Assembly (NCBI RefSeq): GCF_027580225.2
Contig: NC_073354.2
Span: forward strand, 22,775,001 to 22,839,000
Direction: 5' to 3'
DNA: 64,000 bases
Source: Misgurnus anguillicaudatus
Taxonomy: Eukaryota > Chordata > Actinopteri > Cypriniformes > Cobitidae
Shown: in pieces, positions 56,086 through 64,000 of the stretch
How the letters are laid out: the number at the start of each line of letters is the position of its first letter
Position numbering within the stretch: the first letter of the stretch is position 1
Position numbers and translations under genes: made by a program
Notes under the pieces: model-generated
What the model was told of the DNA's origin: nothing
Databases searched by the model: none
Seen by the model: only the letters and a program-made list of their open reading frames with translations

Positions 56086-57929
56086 GCATTGTGAGATTTG
56101 ACATTTCAATAATACATTTACTAAAGCCCACATCTCTGACCATTAGTTTTTAATAGCCTAAAATAAAAAACAGGCCTTTAAAATATTTTAAACTGGCAAA
56201 AAAACATAATAAATAATGTAAGTACCTATTTTAAGCATATCACATGACCAGGCCTTCCTGTGTGGCTGTGTCTAGATCTAAGGTCAAAGGTCATATGAGA
56301 AGAGAGATCTAAATAATGGCCATGAGGGAGTCCAAGATAGCCAGAGGAGAACGAGGGTGGTGTTTTTGCACAAAGGCCTGGTTTGAAAGTACACAATGGG
56401 ACATTTTGTTCCAAAATAAAGTTTGGACACAATCTCTTTATCATGAACTGATGCAATAACTATGCCTAGTTGTAATACTACTAAAAACAAGTCACAATGC
56501 GACTTTGTTTACCACCTGGGATTGCACAAGACAGAAATTTAGCTCCAGAAAGAAAAGGTCACATAGCCACACATAAAAACACAAAGGCAGACAGTCTCCT
56601 ACTTTCCCGCAAACAAAGCATTTTACAGTCCTGACAAACATGCCTGCAGGGAGCCTGCAGCACTGCACACGTGCTCCATTCAGCAACATCAGAAGCTCAA
56701 TTAAATCAGATCAGGCTAAGCCGAGCTGGAGGAAAAGCCCAAAACCAAATCATCTCAACCTCAACCATCTCGACTCAATGCAGTACGCTGAACGCCAGCG
56801 GTGCTGCTGGCTGCCAATCTATCTTTTAAAAGCTCAACCACACTTCTAACAAAGTGAACGTAAAAAGAGGGGGAAGGACAAAATGATTAAATTCTTTTTT
56901 ATTAAGTGTCTGACTGAATTATAACATTAGTGGCATGGATTTGATAAAAATAACAAGACAAGGCATCAAAAACATTACAATAGTTTTCAATTTAAAAACA
57001 GACCTTTAGTATTTGACTTGTGCATCTTTATTATCTTTATATATATCTTTTTATAAGTTTGACCAGCAAACTTTGTACCAGCTATGTTATTTATACTTTA
57101 CTGTTTTTTTTACACACATAAGAACATTGATATCTTTAATATTGACTCAAAAATTAATAGAGTCACAGACAGGATCACATAATTTTAAGCTTTAAACGTG
57201 TGTTAACCCTTACAAGCCTTTGCTTAGCCTTACATTAATCTGATGTCAACACAAAGCACAACACCTGTCCCGTTTACCAGGAATTAATATGGTAATACAT
57301 TTTGCAAATGTATATATACCTAGTTAACAAAAAACATTGTGTAACCTTACATTAGCACATGCAACCTTTAAGCATAAGCCATTTTTTACAAATTCTTGTA
57401 TTACCTCCAGCAGTATCATATGTTTGACTCTACCTCAAGCACAAACACTGACATTTCAACCACACACATTCACACCAAGGCATGCACATCCAGTGAGCAC
57501 TGGGAGTCTCAGATCTCTTTATAAGAGATGGTTAACCTTCCTCAGCCTATACCTGTGACAGCTGTCAGCTTTGAAAAGACACCAACCTTTCATTTTACAC
57601 AAGGGAAAGTTGGAAAGTGAGAGAAAAAGAGGGATGCTCTCTCTCTCTCCTGGCTTTCAGGTGGAGGACACTCCAGTGTGCTGCCTTTAACAGCCCCTAC
57701 ATTATATAAGAAGAGAGTGCTTTCATATTAGCCCGAACTGATATCATATGCGGGAACTGATGCAATATTAAACAAGCGAAGGAGAGACAGAACAAGATAC
57801 ATGTGAACAGTCATTTCTTTTTGTAACCCTTAAGGTTTAAACTTGTACTTTTTCCTTATTTCAGGAAAAACTTAGTTATTTATTTGATAAAAGACATATC
57901 ATAACCTCTTACAAACTCAATCACTTAGG
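56086..57929. other. Low-repeat DNA
   Basis: No transposon ends. A CT run lies at about 57636-57649. Open frames at 56226-56456, 56284-56490 and 56492-56689 (minus), and 56640-56849 and 57337-57558 (plus), are unrecognised. Confidence 0.3.
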
Positions 57930-58190
57930 CCGGCCTCACACTACAGGAATTTTAAAATCCTTTCATTGGCTATTGTAAAAGTAATGATGTAATCATCCCG
58001 ATTTAAAATCCTCAATGTCAAACATGTCTGATATGATTTGAGCTGTCCCACATCAGGAAATGTACGTTTTGATCTGTAAACCTTACACATTACTAATCTG
58101 AGCCGAACATTGGGACCGTGCGAGGCCCAGGACCCGATCTTCTCTCCGATTTTTTAGAAGGAAATATCAGGGTAAATTCTGGCCAAAAAA
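57930..58190. repeat. Probable interspersed repeat fragment
   Basis: GGCCTCACACTACAGGAATT, TTTCATTGGCTATTGTAAAA and TGATGTAATCATCCCGATTT read like a common fish repeat from memory. No second copy or inverted partner lies in the window, so this is a weak call. Confidence 0.4.
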
Positions 58191-58939
58191 CGTAATGTAA
58201 TGCCAGCAATATAATCACACACACACACGGTACTCTGTTTACTGTATATTTTTTATTTTGAAGAACTATATTAGACTTCCAAGTGTTCACTTGGCAACCG
58301 TGTGTCTTGTTTAAATCTCTACAACCCCCTTTGTGTTTTCTCTGCCACCTCTCGTATATTTTTGTGCAGTCGATGTCTCACACACCAGGGACCTGTGCAA
58401 TAGACAGAGAAATCTCACTGCTTATTAAAGTCAGACAGTCTGCATGCACAACATCCACATCCTCTGTGTATCTGTCTCTGCGTCAACCCTGTGTCGTCCC
58501 GCTCCTCCTTACGTATTCTTTTAATCTCTGCTTGGTGCTGCTATAATTGTTTTCAGTTGATTTAATGATTGCATCACAGACGAGCGGTCCAGTGACAGCT
58601 CACACTGTGAAGAGATGCTGGGATTTCCATCCAAACCTCACACGACTGGCATGGGTACAGCTGATGAAAGGCCTGAAAGATGGGGAGATGTGTGTCATAT
58701 TTGGAAATGCATGTCAGTATGCCTTCACCTGCCACAGTATAAGGAACGGTGCCTCATTACACATGAAGTATTATTATATTTGTGACATTTATTTTGTCTT
58801 TAAATTACACTTCTTTAAACACACCCCTACAAAATTGTTTTTGTTATATTGAACTGTTCACTCAATATTTAGGTAATTTTATTATTTCAATTTTTATTTC
58901 ATTTATTATACACCCAATAAAAATTTGTGCATGTTTGCA
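58191..58939. other. Low-repeat DNA
   Basis: A short CA run lies at 58207-58219. The open frame 58547-58852 (101 codons) starts in complex sequence (GTGAAGAGATGCTGGGATTT, CATGGGTACAGCTGATGAAA), but I recognise no protein family. Confidence 0.3.
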
Positions 58940-59350
58940 TTAAAGGGACATTCCACTTTTTTGAATAGGCCCATTTTCCAGCTTAAACATTTGATTCTTA
59001 CTGTTTTGAAATCCATTCAGCTGATCTCGGGGTCTGGCGCTAACACTTTTAGCATAGCTTAGCACAATCCATTGAATCTGATTAGACTATTAGCATTGCG
59101 CTAAAAAATAACAAAAGCGTTTCGTGCAGGCGTAGTGATATTATGCACTGCCCGAAAATAGTCCCCTTGGTTACTTTCAATGGCAGGGGACTATTTTCAG
59201 GCATTGTGTAATATCACTACGCATGCAGCCATGTTACTTCAGCAAAGTCCTTGATTATTACGCCAGAATGAGAGTATAGTTCCTAGCCATATCTGCCTAG
59301 AAAATTCCAACATTTAATTTTCTTTCGGTCATAGTACACGATGTAACTAC

Positions 59351-61136
59351 TAAGGGTGTCACGATTTCGATTTTAAATCGAAATCGATCGAAATTAAGTC
59401 ACAGCTTCGAACTTCGAATTAAAAAATGGGATCGTCGATGCTGCCACGCCCCCATTTTACGTCCGGTCGGCTTGCCAAGCGAGGAAAAAAACTCTCAGAG
59501 ATGCCTTTAAAAACATCTGTCCAGCAGAACGCGATCATATTTTAAACACGAGGGATGCTACAACTTCTTAAAATATGCATATCATAAACAGGATTACCAG
59601 TGATCTGACTTTGGACAGAGTGCAGCTCTCTGCACGTGCGCGATAGTGAGGGAGGCGCAAATGCAGCGGGTTATATTTTAAACAAAGGGATAGTTTGCCT
59701 CATCTTGCATGAAACGCATAAAACTGAACAAATACATAAGGATTACTACTTCAGTTTATGCTCAGACTTCGGACAGATGCGAGCACATGCACGTGAGACA
59801 GAGAGAAGCGCAGCTGCTTATTATGCTGGATTTATTTCAGATGCTATGAGTCAAGACATGCGCATTAAGTCCATGTGCATTAAGTCCATGTTAGATATGC
59901 GCGGATGGACTATTATTTCATCCGCAACCGCATAACAAAACTCATCATCCGTCCACCATCCATGCGCACCAACGTTTCTGACCAGTTTTCAAAACTGCAC
60001 CCGCCCGCCATCCGCTGACTGGGCGATGCAAGGCGCTGCTGATGACAGCCGCGAGACTAGAAACCTCGTGAATATCAGCAGTGAACTCCGTCTTCGATCG
60101 GCGCACAGGGACAAAAATAAATAAATAAATAGCCTAAATTAAACGCACGAATTACATAGCCTGCGCTGGTGTCATCCTGATTTACCACGTTGTAAAACTT
60201 TTTCCAGGCAACCCTTTCTGACATTCTATTTCCTTTGTTTTTAATTCTCATTTTTTGAGTTTGCCACGTTCCTCCTTCGCCGGCGTTGATAAGAGCTGTG
60301 TCAAAATGCGTCCTCATTTCTCCGCGCTGTTAATGATAGAACGAATGTATCCTTAACAGCCGAGGATATCCCAAACAATTAAAAGCTTTATTAAATAAAA
60401 GTGTGTATTTATTAGAAAACATTTTCTTGTCACTGTTTTAGTATTATAAGTTATGTTTGTGTTAATATTATTCTGTTTATGTTGCGTATATTTCTAGGTT
60501 GATTATTTGATATGCTGTTGAATAGATTAATCTACATCAATGTGTCATATGTTCTAAAATAAATTAATATTTTTCTGCTTACATATTTATTTTAATAAGT
60601 CAGAAATGTCTCCGCTGTTTTCTGCAGACAGGCGCGGTGGGCGCTACTGGGGGCGTGTGCAGCAGGTGACGCAAATTTTGGGTCCTCAGAAGGCTAGACC
60701 GTCTCATTTCAGTTCTCTTCTTGAACTTCTGTGGCTGCCACTATGAAAGACAGAGATGTCGCATGCTTAGAAGGACAGAGCTAATAACAAGCAGTCGATT
60801 AGGCACCCGCCCGAAATTAATTAAAATATTATTTTTCGTCACGTCATCCGCCCGATCCATGTAACTGCCAACCGCGCATAGTCCATGTGCGTGCAAGAAG
60901 GAATCCTCTCTCTACAAGCTCTCGCGTTAAGTGAAGCCCACAAACCCCCATGCGAGTTGTGCAATGTGCATGTTAATGTTAAAGTATTATAATAATAATA
61001 AAAATAATGGCATATCATTTTTGTCTAAATTATATGCCATATAAAAAATATGTAAAAATCGAGAATCGGATCGAATCGTGACATTAGAATCGAAAATGTA
61101 ATCGAATCGAGGATTTGGAGAATCGTGGCACCCCTA
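59351..61136. mobile_element. hAT element with 8-bp duplication GTAACTAC, itself interrupted
   Basis: Ends TAAGGGTGTCACGATTTCGA and, reversed, TAGGGGTGCCACGATTCTCC, flanked by GTAACTAC at 59343-59350 and 61137-61144. The empty site reads ACGATGTAACTACAGAAGAG in the 14002 copy, confirming the insertion point. Subterminal ATCGAAATCGATCG and GAATCGGATCGAATCG words are the repeated type seen in hAT ends. Removing the inner element (59892-60880) leaves about 790 bp without a transposase frame, so it is non-autonomous. An open frame at 59636-59935 crosses the inner insertion and has no meaning. Confidence 0.95.
59892..60880. mobile_element. Inner hAT-like element with 8-bp duplication GTCCATGT
   Basis: TAGATATGCGCGGATGGACT at 59892 and CCAACCGCGCATA ending at 60880 form an imperfect inverted repeat around ATGCGCGG. 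GTCCATGT flanks it at 59884-59891 and 60881-60888. The 989-bp interior carries CATCCGCAACCGCATAAC and ACCCGCCCGCCATCCGCTGA at the left and GCACCCGCCCGAAATTAATT and CGTCATCCGCCCGATCCATG at the right, a second set of inverted words. ATAAATAAATAAATAG lies at 60117-60131. A caution: the left flank is itself a 15-bp tandem duplication (GCATTAAGTCCATGT twice), so the duplication assignment is slightly less certain. Confidence 0.82.
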
Positions 61137-61212
61137 GTAACTACAGAAGAGTCAAGTTTTAAATAGGAAAAATATTGAAACTCTTTGGTTATTTTTTAGC
61201 ACAATGCTAATG

Positions 61213-61485
61213 TAGGGTGACCATACGTGCCATTCATACGGGATGCGTCCAGGATTTCGGTGCGTCTTCCGGAAGTCGTATTTGTTGACCGCATATGCCA
61301 TTCAGTTAAAAACATAAGATATACAATCGTAGTTTCATTCTTACCTTAAAATGTAACGGTTGCTTTTCTGTAATAATAATAATAATCCTCTATGACGTAT
61401 GTGGTCGACAAATACGACTTCCGGGAGACGCACCGAAATCCTGGACGGGATGCGTCCGGGAAGAATAGCATGTATGGTCACCCTA
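61213..61485. mobile_element. hAT MITE of the TAGGGTGACC family, nested
   Basis: TAGGGTGACCATACGTGCCA at 61213 and ATGTATGGTCACCCTA closing at 61485; GCTAATG (7 bp) repeats on both sides (61206-61212, 61486-61492) and lies across the expected host text TGCTAATGGTCTAATC. Family hAT insertions duplicate 8 bp, so one base has probably changed. It shares the terminus and core (ACCTTAAAATGTAACGGTTG) with the intact element at 15314-15634. Confidence 0.9.
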
Positions 61486-61599
61486 GCTAATGGCCTTATC
61501 AGATTCAATGGATTGTGCTAAGCTATGCTAAAAGTGCTAGTGCCAGACCCGGAGATCGGCTGAATGGATTCCAAAACAGTAAGAATCAAATGTGTAGGG

Positions 61600-61792
61600 C
61601 AGGGCTATTCAAATCTTACCCTGGAGGGCCGAAGCACTGCAGATTTTAGCTCCAACCCTGATCAAACACACCTGAGCAAGCTAATCAAGGTCTTCATGAC
61701 CACTAGACAATCACAGGTGGTTAAGTTTGATTAGGGTTGGAGCTAAACTATGCAGTGCTCCGGCCCTCCAGGGTAAGATTTGAATAGCCCTG
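61600..61792. mobile_element. 193-bp palindromic hAT MITE, 8-bp duplication GTGTAGGG
   Basis: CAGGGCTATTCAAATCTTAC at 61600 and GATTTGAATAGCCCTG closing at 61792, flanked by GTGTAGGG at 61592-61599 and 61793-61800. Almost the whole element is palindromic: CCCTGGAGGGCCGAAGCACT / GTGCTCCGGCCCTCCAGGG and TTTTAGCTCCAACCCTGATC / TTAGGGTTGGAGCTAAA, with AACACACCTGA / ACAGGTGGTT. Only a loop of about 40 bp is unpaired. A CAGGG terminus with 8-bp duplication is diagnostic of hAT. Confidence 0.95.
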
Positions 61793-61847
61793 GTGTAGGG
61801 GAACTGAAAATGAGCATATTTTCAAAAAAAGTGGAGTGTCCCTTTAA

Positions 61848-62235
61848 GGACATTTCAGTGCACTTTTGCATGATGTTTTAGGTCATTATTTGATGTTCAA
61901 TATAAAATATGGGTTTTAAAGCAAAACAATAGAGACGAACTGCACTAAAGAGCATTAAATTAAATTTGAGTGACAGAGTGAGAGAGAGGTGTGTGTGATC
62001 CCTGTCTATATACATACATATGTGATTAAGAGGCAGATCTTTGCAGACCATACAGCTGTCATTCATTATGTCAGCCAGACCATTATGGACTGAAACATCT
62101 CTTTGATTCCTCAGGTAATGCAGATTAAACACAGACCCTTTCGGGTGTCTGTTCAAAGTGTGAATATTAAACTGCTTCTGGATATGTGATGATTCAGTAA
62201 ATACCCTCCCTGACACAATTTAGAGCACAAACACC
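61848..62235. other. Unique spacer
   Basis: The minus-strand frame 61878-62216 (112 codons) covers most of it but resembles nothing known to me. No repeats seen. Confidence 0.3.
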
Positions 62236-62634
62236 CAGCGGCGGCCGGTCACTTCTTTCTTCGAGGGCGCTCGATGCGAAGTTCGTCACAACATTTATGT
62301 AGCCCGTCATGTGTGTGGTTCGTAATTTCAAAATATGTGTTCGGCACGTCAAGTGATCGTACAGTATGTGCATCACGTGTCTTGTCAAAATAAGTGCCTG
62401 CTGCAGATGCTGCAGATCTGTTAAGGGAGTGTCTTGCGTGTATTTTGTGAACGTGAGCTTCTCTTTTATCATATACGGTTTTGACACATGTGCTGCAGGC
62501 ACTTATTTTGACAAAACACGTGATGCACATGGTTCACATGACACATATTTTGAAAACACGAGCAACACACATGACAATCCGAACACTTATTTTGAATTTG
62601 TGCCCATCGGATGAGCAGTCACGAGCCGCCACTG
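62236..62634 (+). mobile_element. Intact hAT MITE of the CAGTGGCG family with perfect 8-bp duplication
   Basis: CAGCGGCGGCCGGTCACTTC at 62236 and CAGTCACGAGCCGCCACTG closing at 62634, flanked by CAAACACC at 62228-62235 and 62635-62642. Interior inverted blocks: TTGTCAAAATAAGTGCCTGC / GCAGGCACTTATTTTGACAA, and GTATGTGCATCACGTGTCTT / AAAACACGTGATGCACATGG. The truncated relative at 9838 supports the interior. Open frames on both strands (62194-62614) follow the palindrome. Confidence 0.95.
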
Positions 62635-62700
62635 CAAACACCCCTGGTTGAGTGTTTCGAGCACGTCCTCCACAAACTTTCAAAGGTGACTTAAAATTAT

Positions 62701-62945
62701 TTAAAGAGCACCTATTACGTTGCTATGTTATTATGTGTATTTGGTGTAATACAATGTGTTCACATGGTTTATAGTTCAAAAAACACATTATTTTCCACAT
62801 ACTGTACATTATTTTTGCTGAAACACGTTGATTTTGTACAAAGCTCATAATTTTGAATGGCACAGTGTCAGCCGGAAATGTGATGCTTCGTACCATTTTT
62901 GAAAGATCAGCCCCCACAAGCACTGCAGTAAGCTATTACACCAAA
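62701..62945 (+). mobile_element. TTAA-type MITE, left part only (opening TTAAAGAGCACCTATTA)
   Basis: TTAAAGAGCACCTATTACGT at 62701 has the TTAA plus purine-rich opening of the other families. The following text (GGTGTAATACAATGTGTTCA, TTCAAAAAACACATTATTTT, TACAAAGCTCATAATTTTGA) reads as a known fish repeat from memory. No right terminus is visible, so truncation near 62945 is inferred. Confidence 0.55.
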
Positions 62946-64000
62946 AAATCATATTTTTTATTACTTTGTAGTTACTTTATGTAGAGCTCTAGAATATTTT
63001 AGTAGGTAAAACTAGATCACGAGTAAGAGCTGCTATGTCTCATGTAGTTTTTTAATTGCCTAGGTCAAATTGCATTGTCTGCCCCCTACTGGCTCTCATG
63101 ATGAAATGCAACTTACATATATCAGCCCTTAAGAGAGGTTTTGACAGACAGCTGCAAGGCAGGTAAGCACATCAGCCGAAAGCACACAACAGCACATGGC
63201 TCAGGGTGTTGATGATAAGAGGAGCATTTCAGAGCTGGAAAGTCTGAACCAGCGTGGGAAGAAATGCTCTCACTAACTCAATCAGCTAAGGGCTATCTTA
63301 TCAAAACAACAGCCACTTAGCTAGAAGATAAAGTTAGACCAAGGCAACAGTGAGACAGCAGTCTGTTGTATGTACAAATACATGAGCATTCACAAAAATG
63401 CATGTTGTTATGTCCAGGCCCAGATTAACACAGTGAAGTGCCCCAGGGTGACCAAATTTCAAGTGCCCCCCCAAAAAAAAAATTATAAATTTTATTATAT
63501 ATATATATTATATAGAACTCTAGTCATTCAGGTTCCAGACTAACTTTTTTATTAGTAGCACTGTAGCCCCTGACTGAAAATTTTAGGAGTGCCAGCAGAA
63601 AATTTAGGACACACCTTAAATCAGCCTGCAATGCAATTATTCAAAATTTTTCCAAAATAACTGCATTACTAATAAATACTAAATAGACTTAACTCTATCT
63701 GGTTTTCCTTAACTGATGTCTGAAACCTTTATTCTCATCTATAATGTTGTTGGTGTTAATGTAGGCTAAAAGTTATCCCACTCTCTTTGTCTCTCATCTC
63801 TGCAATGTTAATTTTAAATCCGCGCCAGTGCGTCTCCTCACAGTTCTGAGTGAGATTTGTTGACTTTACCCGGGCTGCGTAGACCCATCGGTACAATCAC
63901 CTGAGCGCATGGTAAGATAAAACTATATACGCGTCATGCAAATGAGCGTTTAAAACCCGATCGCACATTCCGTAGTTTTGTCGGGTGCCGCACATGCGCG
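62946..64000. other. Low-repeat DNA to the window end
   Basis: 63412-63460 (CCAGGCCCAGATTAACACAG, TGCCCCAGGGTGACCAAATT) may be a hAT-like end fragment, followed by a C/A homopolymer stretch and a short TA run (63465-63512). The last 170 bp is GC-richer (CCCGGGCTGCGTAGACCCAT, GTCGGGTGCCGCACATGCGC). No gene signal. Confidence 0.35.

Larger units (their letters stand above)
58940..61847. mobile_element. AGGGACACTCCACTTTTT-family TTAA MITE, copy 4, hosting three hAT insertions
   Basis: TTAAAGGGACATTCCACTTT at 58940 and AAAGTGGAGTGTCCCTTTAA closing at 61847. Family text is colinear with the 14002 and 46733 copies once three insertions are removed: 59351-61136, 61213-61485 and 61600-61792. All three lie in the right half. 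Left-arm blocks (CAGCTGATCTCGGGGTCTGG, TTAGCATAGCTTAGCACAAT) and the central GAAAATAGTCCCC hairpin are present. This copy has lost the TTTCAATATTTTTCCTATTT stretch in its left arm. Confidence 0.95.

Noticed and set aside
61600..61792. microRNA-like hairpin
   Set aside because: The palindrome is a hAT MITE with a terminal CAGGG and an 8-bp duplication. Other near-perfect hairpins (21185, 40461, 874) are likewise transposons.
1..64000. Endogenous retrovirus or LTR element
   Set aside because: I saw no long direct repeats with TG...CA ends, primer-binding site or polyprotein-like open frames.

Overview
This looks like gene-poor nuclear DNA from a teleost fish, most likely a cyprinid. The sequence is AT-rich, has no long open reading frames, and is packed with short inverted-repeat transposons of kinds familiar from carp and zebrafish genomes: TTAA-flanked MITEs opening TTAAAGGGATAGTTCACCC, hAT elements with 8-bp target duplications, and tRNA-derived SINEs. 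The cyprinid assignment is inference from repeat type. I found no protein-coding exon, rRNA, functional tRNA, CRISPR array or bacterial-style feature that I can support. The longest open frame (152 codons, minus strand, 51-509) lies inside a transposon copy.

Layout. 0-8 kb: a window-truncated TA-flanked element, a perfect foldback MITE (874-1290), a mosaic of three repeats (2572-3655), a SINE split by a foldback element that itself holds a TTAA MITE (4757-6150), and a second nested pair (7473-8350). 8-19 kb: hAT ends, a truncated hAT MITE, an E-box-rich tandem foldback repeat (12551-12990), two adjacent partial TTAA MITEs, an intact 321-bp hAT MITE (15314-15634) and several older repeats. 19-31 kb: long stretches with few repeats, broken by TTAA MITEs at 18892, 21185, 22744 and a doubly interrupted copy at 27154-28963. 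31-46 kb: SINE pieces, TTAA MITEs (32944, 33699, 37099, 40461), GC-richer inverted repeats at 39-40 kb and a 976-bp element at 42560-43535. 46-58 kb: further copies of families seen earlier, including the inverted partner of the window-start element (49553-50523). 58.9-61.85 kb: the clearest structure in the window, a TTAA MITE carrying three independent hAT insertions, one of which holds another hAT insertion, all datable by order from their target duplications. 62-64 kb: an intact hAT MITE with perfect TSD and older fragments.

At least eight families inserted at TTAA, most sharing the opening TTAAAGG, which points to shared transposition machinery supplied in trans. No transposase gene is visible here. 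Between the repeats are low-repeat stretches with composition and motifs like conserved non-coding DNA (for example 13490-13640, 25250-25480, 29160-29440, 41980-42420, 51620-51860). The whole window could be intergenic or lie in a very long intron. Family names are withheld where I could not verify them; boundaries come from reading terminal repeats, target duplications and between-copy alignments by eye.
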